From: Euglena gracilis
Taxonomy: Eukaryota > Euglenida > Euglenophyceae > Euglenales
Assembly (NCBI GenBank): GCA_039621445.1
Contig: CP154955.1
Span: 4,645,284-4,709,283, forward strand
Direction of reading: 5' to 3'
DNA length: 64,000 nt
Shown here: positions 22,228 to 34,135 of the stretch, piece by piece
Position numbering within the stretch: position 1 is the stretch's first letter
Layout: each line of letters begins with the position of its first letter
Translations under genes and position numbers: made by a program
The notes under the pieces: model-generated
The model's database searches: none
Told to the model about the DNA's origin: nothing
What the model saw: only the letters and a program-made list of their open reading frames with translations

Positions 22228-22475
22228 CCATGCCCCTTGTGGCGCGGGCAGGTCATCGATCACTTAGGGGATCATGCGCTGTGCTGTCCCAAGAAGAAGC
22301 TTTGGGACCACTTCCTGGAGTCTCATCTCCAGGCTCAGGGAATCCCACATGCACTGGAGGTGTCTACGGGTAGACACACACCCAAAAAAAGAGACGCCAA
22401 CACCTTGCTACCCCATTGGACCAGAGCAACCTCATGTGCCATTGATGTTGGGGTCAGTCACCCCTCGGAGGCGGA
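22228..22475 (+). pseudogene. C-terminal end of a LINE-type (non-LTR) retrotransposon protein
   Basis: The frame starting around 22237 reads QVIDHLGDHALCC, then about 40 residues later LLPHWTRA and CAIDVGVSHPSE. The pattern (C-x-CG, D-x2-GDHAL-x-C, LP-x-W, DV-x-V-x2-P) is that of the Cys/His knuckle and endonuclease-like tail following the reverse transcriptase in many non-LTR elements. CHAPCGAG lies one frame away just upstream, so a frameshift is likely. The fragment begins at the edge of the TIR element and ends in GGAC repeats, so no RT is left. Confidence 0.55.
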
Positions 22476-22620
22476 CGGACGGACGGACGGACGGCTGGTG
22501 AAAAAAGCGAAGGTCCGGACGGACGGCTGACCTTGTGGGCTTGGTCCAGACGGCTGAAGAAAATGCACTTGGTCCAGCTAGCCGGCTGGCCGGCTGGCCG
22601 GCTAGCCGGGGTCTTTGGAA
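22466..22620. repeat. GGAC and GGCCGGCT repeat cluster
   Basis: (GGAC)n from 22470, then GTCCGGACGGACGGCTG, then GCCGGCTGGCCGGCTGGCCG near 22578-22606. Related words form another cluster at 23025-23170. Confidence 0.8.
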
Positions 22621-22822
22621 GCGCAGGCGAAGGGCAAGAAAGGTCGCGCAGATCTCCAACCGGAAGTAACGGTCCAGATCTCCACACAACATGTCAGATC
22701 TTTTGTACGATGTCCGCTGAGCTGCCCCGTACTGCAAGGTTCGTATCAGAGGTGATGCACGGGCCTATTTCTGTGGTATTTATCATTCAACCTCAAGATG
22801 ATTATTTCCAACTTCGTGTTTT

Positions 22823-22948
22823 CTCTCAGGCGGCCAAAATAATTTTCATAAAAGTACACGGACGATAACGATATCGCCCCCCGTGGCATAGCGGTCGTGT
22901 GGTTAGCGTGTGAACGGTAGGTCGCGGGTTCGAATCCCGCCGGGGGGC
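22823..22948 (+). mobile_element. Retroposed tRNA-like insert between 13-bp direct repeats
   Basis: AACTTCGTGTTTT occurs at 22810-22822 and again at 22949-22961, bracketing 126 bp. The 3' part of the insert is a tRNA-like sequence; about 53 bp without recognisable content precede it. Target duplications of this length are typical of LINE-mediated retroposition. The tRNA part lies at the 3' end, unlike ordinary tRNA-derived SINEs, which carry it at the 5' end. Confidence 0.6.
22876..22948 (+). tRNA. tRNA-like sequence or tRNA pseudogene
   Basis: CCCCCCG at 22877-22883 pairs with CGGGGGG at 22941-22947; G22876 and C22948 could add an eighth pair. TGGCATAGCGG (from 22884) is a good A box and GGTTCGAATCC (22927-22937) an exact B box in a 5-bp GCGGG/CCCGC T stem. 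A 4-bp D stem (GCAT with GTGT) forms. No proper 5-bp anticodon stem can be made, so no isoacceptor is assigned and it is probably not functional. No encoded CCA is seen. Confidence 0.5.
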
Positions 22949-23024
22949 AACTTCGTGTTTTTCCTGGTCTGACGTGATGAGAAGAGGGAAGCCGTGACTG
23001 CTTTTTGGAAGGGAGGAAATTTTT

Positions 23025-23170
23025 TTTTTGGTCCGGCCGGCTGGCAAGACAGTCATTGGTCCGGCTTGACGGACGGCCGGCGAAAAAATGCTTCGTCCGG
23101 ACGGACGGCTGGGCGTCGAGCATTGGTCCGGCTGAAGAGGTCCGGACGGCTCGGACGGACGGACGGCCAG
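23025..23170. repeat. Second GGAC/CCGG repeat cluster
   Basis: GGTCCGGCCGGCTGGC, GTCCGGACGGACGGCTGG and (GGAC)n repeat the vocabulary of 22466-22620 in the same orientation, on the other side of the tRNA-like insert. Confidence 0.7.
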
Positions 23171-23809
23171 CCGCCCCCCTCCGTACCCAGCTCTGCTTCG
23201 AGACTACCCACCTACGCCTCCGCATAAGACCGCTTGGGGGTGGAGTGGTCACTGGGGGGGGGGGGGCGAAAGCCGGAGCGAAATAGGGGACCGAAAGCTT
23301 GGTCATTTCGTCTTATTCTGGCTCAAAAAAAAAGTCTCTTTCTAAGTGATTTTCCTCGGCCCGCCAAGGTCCGATTTGCGTGTCATTGGGTTATGCTCTC
23401 AGTAGTGGGTGGGATCCGCTAGACCAGGTTTTGAATACTGCTGAGCTCTTTACCTTGTGCGGTTTTGACTGTAAAACAGAAAACGGGACGGAGTTACGGG
23501 AAGCAAGTTTTGGTTCGTTTTGGTGGTCTTTTCTGTGATAAGCAAGCTGCCAAGACTGCTGGTCAAAAATCAGCCCATTTTTTGCTTTTGTTTTGCCCTT
23601 CTCTTCCGACAATGTGTTTGCAGCGACAGAAAAACATCACCCAACTCTTTTGTGTTTGCCAGCCATCCCAGCAACCCTCGTTAACCCAACCTTAGGATTG
23701 ATAAAACCCCAGCGGCCAGGCTCAAAAAAAAATCAGGCAAGGTCCGTGGACAAGTCCCCTTCTGTGTGACACGCATGGGGAACAATTTGCACAAGTCTCT
23801 AATACCCCC

Positions 23810-24018
23810 CCCCCTCATTGTGTACCTCCCCCCGGGAGGCCAAAACGGGGGGGAGGTACATAATGGGGGGGTACACAATGGGAGGGGGGGTTCACAATGG
23901 GGCGGACATGCCTGCGGATGGCCGGGCTTGGTGCATTCCTCTTGGGACTGCCCCCCCCATTGTGTACCTCCCCTCCCCAGGGGTACATAATGGGGGGGTA
24001 CATAATGGGGGGGGGGGG
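23810..24018. repeat. C/G-capped foldbacks on TTGTGTACCTCCCC / GGTACATAATGGGG
   Basis: CCCCTCATTGTGTACCTCCC (23814) faces GGGGAGGTACATAATGGGGG (23850). A second pair, CCCCATTGTGTACCTCCCC (23955) and GGGGTACATAATGGGGGG (23979), follows about 130 bp on. GGTACATAATGGGG appears again alone near 48100. Confidence 0.75.
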
Positions 24019-24107
24019 TGAATTATATTAAGGGGAATGATTTCGGGGGGTATTGTTTGCGGGGAAGGTTTACGTCAAGTGTGACCCAACGCAGCAAATG
24101 AAGAGGA

Positions 24108-24164
24108 TATACATACATACATACATGCAAAAATACATACATACAGAAATGCATACATACATAC

Positions 24165-24195
<31 letters not shown>

Positions 24196-24324
24196 CATAC
24201 ATACATACATACATACATACATACATACATACATACATACATACATACATACATACATACATACATACATACATACATACATACATACATACATACATAC
24301 ATACATACATACATACATACATAC
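24108..24324. repeat. (CATA)n microsatellite, first block
   Basis: Nearly pure CATA repeats over 215 bp. The HTYIHTYI and MYVCMYVC frames on the two strands come from it. Confidence 0.97.
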
Positions 24325-24570
24325 CGGGCCGGGCCAGACCGGGTCAGGCCGCTGTGCCGATGGCTGTGCCGGGTTGGGCCGCTCGGTCGCCGGCCGGGCC
24401 GGGCTGGGTCAGACCACTGGGCAGGCCATAAGCAGATCCATAATTCAAAAGGCCTTTGCTTCCGGCCTGAAAAGCAGATTGATGGGAAAATTGCGTCCGC
24501 AATGCTCACCACGCTTTTGGGAGAGGGGGGGGGGTGAGCGAAGCTCACGCGCGTAGCGAAGCTAGCGCCT
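24325..24570. other. GC-rich insert between two CATA blocks, no gene
   Basis: Contains GCCGGGCCGGGC-type words and short unique sequence. It interrupts what was probably one microsatellite. No gene recognised. Confidence 0.5.
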
Positions 24571-24646
24571 ACTTGTACATACATACATACATACATGCAT
24601 GCATACATACATACATACATACATACATACATACATACATACATAC

Positions 24647-24677
<31 letters not shown>

Positions 24678-24839
24678 CATACATACATACATACATACAT
24701 ACATACATACATACATACATACATACATACATACATACATACATACATACATACATACATACATACATACATACATACATACATACATACATACATACAT
24801 ACATACATACATACATACATACATACATACATACATACA
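24571..24839. repeat. (CATA)n microsatellite, second block
   Basis: About 270 bp of CATA repeats with degenerate ends continuing to about 24905. Same phase and orientation as the first block. Confidence 0.97.
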
Positions 24840-25351
24840 GACACGTACATGTAGACCATACATACATACGTGCATACATGCATACATCCCTGCATGCATC
24901 CATACAACTGCATGCGTAAAGAAACATACGCATTTCCTGCACGAAAAAAATGCAAGAAAATTGTTCGTTTTCGTAGTGAAGTGCACGTTCGACCACGATG
25001 CGGAAGCTGTGGCATGTTAGATTCCGGACTATGTTTTCGTTGTCTGCAATTGTCCTGAACATTCTACTTTTGGACAATATGACAAATTTCACACACATTC
25101 AAGAGTTGCGAACAGGTAGGAAACACCGGGTTTCAGGTTTGGTGAATTTACATACTCAAGACACATAACAATTAACAATCAATATTGTTCCCGTTTCTGA
25201 GCTTTTACGACAGAACCAATAGCCACCGTCAAGCCCAACAACCCCGCTACGATCCTGTACCTTTATCTTGTTTTAACAATGTAGGGAATCAAAATGGCGT
25301 CCGGCTGCGACATCGCTCCGCGGAATGCTTTGGTGTTCAAGCTCGACGGCA

Positions 25352-25400
25352 AGGAAAGGGCAAGGGAAAGGGAAAAGGGAAGGGGAAAGGGCCCGGAAAG
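25352..25400. repeat. GGGAAA purine repeat
   Basis: About eight GGAAAG/GGGAAA hexamers. The GKGKGK frame here is an artefact of the repeat. Confidence 0.85.
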
Positions 25401-26285
25401 GGTTGGTGATAGTGAGTGGCCATGGTAATGCTCCATATTGCAAAACGCAGGCTGGTATGTGCTTATTCATGACGCTTTTGTGCCAAAAATGTGTTGCACA
25501 TAAGGCACTCATCATGTCCACATTCCATGGTGTGAGTAGGGGAATGGGGAGGGAACGGAAGGTTATAAGGATTGAACTACCACCGTACGCTACCACGCTC
25601 TTTCGACGATAATCTCACTGCACTTGTTGTGCTGTGTGGCTAATATGGTGATTTATCTTGTATGTTTTTTTTTGGTAGCATGGCCACTGTCATGAATAAT
25701 TTGCCTTGATGGTTATCATCATGGCTCACATTATCAATGTCGTAATAATCATCATACTGGTCGTAAGTGGATGATTTTCTAAAGGAATAATATCACACAT
25801 GAAAGTTTGGAGGGTATCTTTTTCAGGGCTTCATTTTTCATTTTGTTTGCTCAAATCTCTCCCCATCCTAAGTGGGAACGTCTCGCCTTGCTTGATGGCT
25901 GCCTAGGCATGCACTTTGCATTATCCCGACATGCCACTATGATGATAGGGGGGGTCGCCTCCCCACGCCCCCACCACCCCGGTGCAGGGTATGTTCAGGC
26001 ACCTGAGAATGATGGATGTGATTTTTTTTTCTGATTAACAGAAGTGAAAAGCCACAGGCTGGGTGACGATTCCACGTCTTAGGGACAGCCTACTCACTAG
26101 TTTGCTTGGGCTTGCTTTGCTTGGGCCTCGTCTGGCGTGACATACATAGCAGTTGTGCAAGGTGCAATGGTCCACGGTACTGGCTCAGGTCCGGGACATT
26201 GGAAGGAATGGTTTCATCCCGCCTGGTTTTCTTCGAAATGTTTTCAAGTGCTTTCCTGCAAATCTGCCCCCGAATTAAAATGTCT
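25401..26285. other. No gene recognised
   Basis: Unique-looking sequence with short frames only (25807-26034 +, 26106-26411 +). It borders the 26.3-36 kb tandem array. Confidence 0.35.
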
Positions 26286-26427
26286 CACATGCCTAACTCA
26301 TGCCAAACAACACTCCTTCTGACTCCCTCCCGAGGCCCGGTTTTGGTTTCAAAATGCCTGGTTTTGCTCTGGCTTCTGATGATCGTGCATCCATCATCCG
26401 CACTGTTTTAGACTGTGTTTTCTGCCC

Positions 26428-26531
26428 ATGGCGCCGAAGAAGAAGCAACGGAAGCAGAAGACGTGCCGGCCGACACCCACCCCATCGCCAGCTGCCCCGG
26501 CCGACGTGCCACACAGTGCTTTGTGTTTCCC

Positions 26532-26535
<4 letters not shown>
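26428..26535 (+). CDS. Possible first exon with basic N-terminus
   Basis: In the first unit of the 350-bp array an ATG in good context (CCCATGGCG) opens MAPKKKQRKQKTCRPTPTP, followed by a proline-rich stretch and the anchor peptide DVPHSALCF. The lysine/arginine cluster resembles a nuclear localisation signal. The frame then runs into a TG microsatellite, so coding would have to stop or splice there. Later units match only from the proline-rich part, so this N-terminus is unique to unit 1. It could be chance. Confidence 0.2.

Positions 26536-26578
<43 letters not shown>
26536..26578. repeat. (TG)n microsatellite
   Basis: About 21 TG dinucleotides at the position where each array unit has a shorter T/G-rich tract. 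Confidence 0.95.
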
Positions 26579-26579
<1 letters not shown>

Positions 26580-26789
26580 GGCTTGGCATACACATTGTGG
26601 ATGCATTGGCATGGCTGTGTGTGCAAAATGTGTAGACGAGTAACTGGTTTCGTTTTGTTGCCATTTTACAACGACCGGGCTCTCATTAATTGTTCAATAA
26701 GTGCGATTTCTGTTGGCGTGCCGCAATTCAAGTTTTTCAGTGGCAGACGTGGCCCCCCATTGATTTCCCAATCAGGGCTGTAGAGTACC

Positions 26790-26875
26790 ATGCCCCCCCC
26801 CATATAAGACCCCCCCATATAAGACCCCCCGGGACTTTGGCTCCCGAGGGGCGGTCTCATATGGGGGGGGCATGG
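26790..26875. repeat. C/G-capped foldback with CATATAAGACC word
   Basis: CATGCCCCCCCCCATATAAG and a second CCCATATAAGACCCCCC face GGTCTCATATGGGGGGGGCATG around a GGGACTTTGGCTCCC centre. It is inserted within the second unit of the 350-bp array and accounts for the longer 481-bp spacing there. Confidence 0.75.
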
Positions 26876-29203
26876 TATCGTTCTTTTTTTTTTAGGAAAT
26901 GAATGCAGACACACATGATATTAGGAAACCAATCACTGTTGTTATCACCGAGGACGCCCAGCCCGCCGCCAGCTGCCCCTGCTGAGATGACACACAGTGC
27001 TTTGTGTTTTCTATTGTGTGTTTGTGTGTGTTTGCATGTACATTGTGGATTGATTGGCATGGGTATGTCCAAAATGTATAGCCAAACAGTTTCGTTGCGT
27101 GTTGTTGCCGTTTTCGACCCCGCGGGCTCTCTTGGTTTGTTTAATAAATCCGGCATGTGTAGTGGTGCCGGTGAATTTCCATTTTCTTTTGGGGTGGATG
27201 TGGCCCCAGTTGAATTTGCAATTGGGAATTTAGTGCATTGTTCGTTTTTCGCAAATGTGTGCAGACACAAATGATATCAGAAAGCAAAACACTGTTGTTG
27301 TCATCGCGGACGCCACCGCCTCCAGTAACTACCCCGACGGACGTGCCACACAGTGCTTTGTGGTTTCCATTGCGTGTGTCTGTGTTTGCATGTACGTTGT
27401 TCAAACAGTCGCATGGGCTTGTCCATAATCTATAGCCAAGCAAGTTGCTTTTGTTTGGTAGCCTTTTTGAACCCACTGGGCTCTCATGGTTTGTTCAATA
27501 ATTGCGGCCTGTGTACGTGTGCCTGTGAATTCCGACTTTTCAGGGCGAAGACGTGGCCGCAATAGTTTTCCCAATTGCCGCTTTGGAGTATATTTCTTTC
27601 TTGGCAAATGTTTGCAGACACATGATATCAAAGCAGAACACTGTTCTTATCACCGAGGACGCCCACCCCACCGCCAGCTGCCCCGATGGAGGTGCCACAC
27701 AGTGCTTTGTGGTTTTTATTGGGTGGTTGTGTGTGTTTGCATCTACATCGTAGATTGATTGGCATAGGTTTGTCCACAACTCATAACCCTCCGACTTGCG
27801 TTCATTTGCTTGCCATTTTCGACCCACCGGGTTCGCATGGTTTGTTCAATAATTGCGATTTGTGTTGCTGTGTTTGTGAATTCCGCGCTTTTTGGGGCGA
27901 TATGGTCCTTGAATTCCCAATTGGGGCCTTGGGGTGTTGTTCCTTTTTGGCAAATGTATGCAGACAGAAACGATATCGCAAAAGCAGAACACTGTTGTTA
28001 CCACCCAGGACGCCAACGCCACCGCCAACTGCCCCGACGGACGTGCCTCACAGTGCTTTGTATTTTCCATTGTGCGTGAGTGAGGGACTGTGTGTGTAAT
28101 TGCTGATACTGTGGCATGGGTTTGTCCATTTTCTAGTAACTTTGTTTCGAGCAACTTTGTTTCTTTTGGGTGTCATTTTCGACGCACCGTGCTCTTATGC
28201 TGTGTGTAATGATTGTGCTTGGTGTTGCTGTGCACGTGAATTCCAAAATTTCTGGGTGCGGATGGCGTCGCAGTTGAATTGCTAATTCGGTCCTTGGAGT
28301 GTAGTTTTTGAATTGGCAAATGTTTGCAGACACCTATGATCTCACAAAGCAAAACGCTGCTGTTATCACCAAGGACGCCATCCCCGCCGCCAGTTGCCCC
28401 GACGGACGTGCCACACAGTGCTTTGCTGCTCGATGTGCTTGTGTTTGGGTGCCTTTTTCAACCCCCCCCCCCCGAGCTCTCAATGTTTGATCAATTTTTG
28501 CGGCTGTTGTACGTATGCCAACAAATTCCAATTTTTATGCGCCAGTGTCGTTCCGTTTTGGCAAACGTTTGCAGAGACACACACAATAGCAAAAAGCAGA
28601 ACACGGCTTCGTGTCGTTTGGTTGGCATTTCGACCCTCTGGGTTCTGGTGTGTAGGTGTGCCCGTGAATTCCGATTCCAAATTTGCTCGGGTGGACGTGG
28701 CCCCAATTAAATTCCCAATCGGGGCCTTGGAGTCTGATTCCTTAGACACATGTGATATCAAAAATGCAAAACACCGTCCTTATCACCGAGGACACCAACT
28801 CCGCCTCCAGCTGCCTCGACGGACGTGCCTCACAGTGCTTTGTGTTTTCCATTGTGTGTGTGTTTGCGCATGTATGTTATTGATACAGTGGCATGGGTCT
28901 TTCCATAATCCGTAGCCGAGCGACTTGCTTTCATTTGGTTGCCGTTTTTGACCCACTGGGATCTCATGTTGTGTTTAATAATTGCGGCGTGTGTGGCTGT
29001 GCATGTGAATTCCAGTTTTTTTGGGGGCGGACGTGGCCCCGATGCATTTCCCAATTGGCGCTATGGAGTAAAGCTGCTTTTCGGCAAAAAGATTGCAGAC
29101 ACGTATGATCTCCCAAAGCAGAACACTGATGTTATCACCGAGGACGCCAACGCCGCCGGCAGCTGCCCATGCCGACGCGCCACACAGTGCTTTGTGTTTT
29201 GCG

Positions 29204-29206
<3 letters not shown>

Positions 29207-29236
<30 letters not shown>
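29207..29236. repeat. (TG)n microsatellite
   Basis: About 15 TG dinucleotides in the eighth unit of the 350-bp array, at the same relative place as the tract at 26536. Confidence 0.9.
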
Positions 29237-29237
<1 letters not shown>

Positions 29238-32200
29238 ATGTGCACTGTTCATATTTTCTAGCCGAGCCAGTTGCTTTCGTTTGGTGGCCATTTTCAACCC
29301 CGCATGCTCTCATGGGTTGTTCAATAATTGCAGCTTCTATAACTACACACTTCATTTCTGATTTTTTGGGGGCGCACGTCGCCTTAATTGAATTCCCAAT
29401 TAGCATCTTTCAATACTGTTCTTTTTTCTGCAAACGTAAGGCAACAAGTGTTAGATTAGAAAGCAAAACAGTGCTGTTGTCACCGAGGACACCTGCCCCA
29501 CCGCCAGCTGCCGCTGACGTGCCACACAGTGCTTTGCCGAGCGACTTGTTTTCATTTAGCTGCCATTTTCGCCCCCCCCCCTAAAGCTCCGATGGTTTGT
29601 TCAATATGTGGTGCTTGTGCAGCTGTGCCTGTGACTTCCAATTTTTTGGGGGGGCAGACGTGGCCCTAATTGAATTCCCAAAGGGCAATATTTGTTGATA
29701 CGTGTTTGATATGGCGAAGCACCACACTGCCAATGATTCCACCGCCATCGCCACTTATCCTGCGTGCAGGTTGGAAATTAGAAATTTAGTTCTTGCGAAC
29801 GTTACATGCACGACGACGTCTTAAAGAACAGTGTCTGTTTTGCATGTTCATTTTGCATACGGTGTCTGTTTTGCATGTTCATTTTGCATATGTTCACCCC
29901 CAAAAAAAACCGGAAAAGGAGTGCGTCTTTTTTCCAATTTTCAGTCATTCTTCAATGAAAAATGCAACCAGTTCTGCAGGAAAATGAATGCAACAGTGAA
30001 GACAAATCATGATGCAACCAATAAAATTTAGCGGACAGAAAATTTTGGGTCATTGTCAAGAAGGTTGGAGGGAAATCAGAACACACGAACTATTTTTTGG
30101 AAGTACCATTTGGATGCACAGTTTTGATTGATGTTCATTTGCCTTTGAACCTGATATTGCTCGCCGGCCTCCCTCCTCAGTCCGGAACAGGGATGCTATG
30201 CAGCACTTTCGAGGACCCCGAGCCAGAGTACGTCTGCCCCTGCCACCGTGCCACACAGTGTTCAGTGACGGGAATTCCTGTGTTTGTGGCATTTCATTTT
30301 CTTCAATAATTTACGACCGGTTGTGGGATGATTTGTCAAACAATTCAAATTATTGTTCTTTCAGTTGCTATGTCGTTTTGTTTGTTGCCCCTATCATAAA
30401 CGAGGTTGCCCCTATCATAAACAGCTGTAATACAACACCTGTTTTCTGAGAAAACGAAGAGGTATGTTTGGCTTTTTCAAAAGCAATGCTGCAAAATTAA
30501 AATAATGGGCACGTTCTGGGAGCCAACCATGCAACTGATGGGGTGCAACCATGCAATTGATGTTCTGCTTTTAATGGGCATGAGGGTCGCGCTAAACGTC
30601 AAAAAAGGCAGCCTCTGTTTGTGGGTTTTTTCTCTTTGTTGCAAACGTACGTGCTATTTGTTTATTTTGCACCAATATTTGTTGGCGCGTGTGTGATGTG
30701 GCCAAGCAGCACACTGCCAATGCTTCCACCGCCATCACCGCCGCTCCTGAACTCAGGTACAAAAAAAGAAATCTGTTTCATGCAAATGTCACACGCAGCA
30801 CGCTGTCATGAACAACAGGGTTGTTTTGCATGTACATTTTGGAAACGTTCCCATGTGTTCTGATGTGTTTATTTGTTTTTGAACCTGATATTGCTCGCCG
30901 TACTCCCTCCTCGGTCCCGAACATGGATACTATTCAGCACGTTCGAGGACCCCGAGCCAGAGTACGTCAGCCCCTGCCACCGTGCCACACAGTGTTCACT
31001 GACCGGGATGCCTGTGTCTGTGGCTTCTCATTTTCTTCACTAACTGGCGACCGGCTGTGGTTTGATTGTCAATTCAAATTGTTGTTTTTTACGCTGCTAT
31101 GTCGTTTTGTTTTGGGTTTTTTCCTCTTCGTTGCAAACGTAGGTGATGTTCGTTTATTTTGCGCCAATATTTGTTGGCACGTGTGTGATGTGGCCCAGCA
31201 GCACACTGCCAATGCTTCCACCGCCATCACCGCCGCTCCTGCACTCAGGTACAAAAAAAGAAATATGTTTCATGCAAATGTCACACGCAGCACGCTGTGA
31301 TGAACAACAGGGTTGTTTTGCATGTACATTTTGGAAACGTTCCCATGTGTTCTGATGTGTTTATTTGTTTTTGAACCTGATATTGCTCGCCGTACTCCCT
31401 CCTCGGTCCCGAACATGGATACTATTCAGGACGTTCGAGGACCCCGAGCCACAGTACGTCAGCCCCTGCCACCGTGCCACACAGTGTTCACTGACCGGGA
31501 TGCCTGTGTCTGTGGCATCTCATTTTCTTCACTAATTGGCGACAGGTTGTTTTCTGATTTGTCAATTCAAATTGTTGTTTTTTCCGCTGCTATGTCGTTT
31601 TGTTTTGCGAGGTTGCCCCTATCGTAAACAGCTGTAATACAACACCTGTTTTCTGAGAAAACGAAGAGGTATTTTTGGCTTGTTCAAAAGCAATGCTGCA
31701 AAATTGAAATAATGGGCACGTTGTGGGAGCCAACCATGCAACACAACATTGCTTGCGCATTTGTGTGCTTCTGTTAATGGGCATCAGGGTCGCGCTAAAC
31801 GTCAAAAAGGCAGCCTCTGTTTGTGGGTTTTTTTCTCTTCGTTGCAAATGCAGGTGCTGTTCGTTTATTTTGCGCCAATATTGGTTGACGCGTGTGTGTG
31901 ATGTGGCCAAGCAGCACACTGCCAATGCTTTCGGCGCCATCACCGCCGATCCTGCATTCAGGTGCAAAAAAAGACATCGGTTTCATGCAAATGTCACACG
32001 CTGCACGCTGTCATGAAGAACAACGTTGTTCCGCATGTACATTTTGGATACGTTCCCCTGTGTTCTGATGTGTTAATTTATTGATACGTGTTTCATATGG
32101 CGCAGCACCACAATGCTAATGATTCCACCGCCATCGTCACCCATCCCGCGCGCAGGTAGGAAATCAGAAACTCAGTCCCTGCGAACGTTACACGCACGAC

Positions 32201-33769
32201 GACGTCTTAAAGAACAGTGTCTGTTTTGCATGTTCATTTTGCATACGTTCCCATCTGTTCTGATTTCCCTCCAACTCTCTTGCCAGTGACCCAAAATTTT
32301 CTGTCCGCTAAATTTTATTGGTTGTATCATGATTTGTCTCCATTGTTCCATTCATCTTCATGCAAAACTGGGTGAATTTTTCATTGAAGAATGACTGAAA
32401 ACTGGAAAAATGACGCACTCTTTTTCCGTTTCTTTTTGGGGGGGGTCAAAATATTTTTTGAAGTAACATTGGGCGGCACAGTTTTGATTGGTGTGTACTT
32501 GTTTTTGAGCCTGATATTGCTCGCCGTACTCCCTCCTCGGTCCCGAACATGGATACTATGCAGGACGTTCGACAACCGCGAGCCAGAGTACGTCTGCCCC
32601 TGCCACCGTGCCACACAGTGTTCACTGACCGGGATGCCTGTGTCTGTGGCATCTCATTTTCTTCAATAATTGGCGACCGGTTGTGAGTTGATTTGTCAAA
32701 GAAGTGAAATTATTGTTCTTTCAGTTGCTCTGTCGTTTTGTTTTGCGAGGTTGCCCCCATCGCAAACAGCTGCAATACAACGACTGTTTTCTGAGAAAAC
32801 GGAGAAGTCTTTTTGGCTTTCTTGGGAGCAATGCTGCAAAATTGAAATAATGGGCACGTTGTGGGAGCCAACCATGCAACACAACATTGCTTGTGCATTT
32901 GTGTTCTTCTGCTAATGGGCATAAGGGTCGCGCTAAACATCAAAAAGGCAGCCTCTGTTTGTGGTTTTTTTTCTCTTCGTTGCAATCGCAGGTGCCGTTT
33001 GTTTATTTTGCGCCAATATTTGTTGACGCGTGTGTGATGTGGCCACGCAGCACACTGCCAACGCTTCCACCGCCATCACCGCCGATCCTGCATTCAGGTA
33101 CAAAAAAAGACATCTGTTTCATGCAAATGTCACACGCACAACGCTATCATGAAGAACAGCGTCATTTTGCATGTACATTTTGGATATGTTCCCATGTTTT
33201 CTGATTTCACTCCCATGTTCACCCAAAATGTTCTCCCAGTCAACTGTACTGTTTGCATCATGCTTCGCCTCCATTGTTTCCATCATTTTCGTTTAAAACC
33301 TGAGGCATTTTTCATGGAAGATTGACTGAAACCATGAAAAAAGTAGAACTGCTTTCTGCTTTTGCAACATATTTTTGAAGTACCATTTGGCTGCACCAGT
33401 TTGCTTGGTGTTTATTTGTTTTTGAACCTGATACTGCTCGGCGGGCTCCCTCCTCGGTCCCGAACACGGATACCACGCAGGACTGTCGAGAACCCCAAGC
33501 CACAGTGCGTCTGCCCCTGCCACCGTGCCACACAGTGTTCACTTACCGGGAGTCCTGTCTGTTTGTTCTCAGTATGTGGTTACTGCTTGTGGGTGGGTTT
33601 GGCAAAAAATTCAATTTCTTGTTTTCTCAGGAGCAGTGTGGAATTTTTTTTTGCAAGCTTGCCCCAGTCGTAAACAGGTGTAATATAACACATGTTTTCT
33701 GAGAAAACGAAGAAGTATTTTGCCTCACGTGGTATTTTCTAAAAGCACTGCTGCAAAACTGAAATACCA

Positions 33770-34135
33770 TATGCCCCCCCCCCTCCCCCGAGCTATTCCC
33801 CCCCCGAGCTATTCCCATTGGGGGTACGGGAATAGCTCATAGTCAAAGCACTTTTTACAAAGAACTGCCCCAAAAGGTGCTCAAAATGGACGTTTTTGGG
33901 ACGTTTTCAAAAATCACCTTTTGGCAAATGTGCTCAAAATTGAGCATTTTTTGCGAACATCCAAAAAAATTGCCAAAAATGACCCTTTTTGGGTTGCCCG
34001 AGGGTCGGGTATGGGAATCACTCGAGTAACTAGGTCCCCCCCCCCGAGCTGTTCCCCCCCCCGTACTGTTCCCATTGGCCGGCCGTAAAGGGTCCCAAGG
34101 ACGGGAATAACTGGGGGGGGGGGGGGGGGCATGGT
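33770..34135. repeat. C/G-capped foldbacks with GAGCTATTCCC word
   Basis: CCCCCGAGCTATTCCCCCC faces GGGAATAGCTCA at 33785-33840. A related pair, GAGCTGTTCCCCCCCCC and GACGGGAATAACTGGGG, lies at 34045-34118. Between them is about 190 bp of A/T-rich sequence. The pair interrupts a family B unit. Confidence 0.7.

Larger units (their letters stand above)
26290..29700 (+). repeat. Tandem array, family A: nine units of about 350 bp
   Basis: The anchor GTGCCACACAGTGCTTTG (or a close variant) lies near 26506, 26987, 27343, 27692, 28043, 28408, 28825, 29177 and 29519, mostly 342-365 bp apart. Each unit carries, in order: GGCAAATGTTTGCAG followed by ACACATGATATC, GCAGAACACTGTTGTTATC, ACCGAGGACGCC, the anchor, a T/G-rich tract, TGGCATGGGTTTGTCCA, TTGTTCAATAATTGCG, GTGAATTCC, and GACGTGGCCCC with AATTGAATTCCCAATTGGGG. 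Drift between units is substantial. Two frames stay largely open through the anchor (ITEDA-x-PTASCP-x2-RATQCF and SPRTP-x-PPPAAPTDVPHSA). An exon array is possible but unproven. Confidence 0.8.

Noticed and set aside
22876-22948. Functional tRNA with an assignable anticodon
   Set aside because: No 5-bp anticodon stem forms with any 7-base loop, so no isoacceptor is claimed.
22746-23306. Minus-strand 186-codon protein containing PPAGFEPATYRSHANHTTAMP
   Set aside because: GFEPAT is the well-known antisense translation of a tRNA T arm and B box; it is the tRNA-like insert read backwards.
24023-25098. Open frames up to 273 codons (MYVCMYVC, HTYIHTYI) on both strands
   Set aside because: Direct translations of the CATA microsatellite, which lacks stops in several frames.
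29000-29584. Single long genes spanning several array units
   Set aside because: Frames change at each unit and stops recur; if coding, only short exon-like parts qualify.
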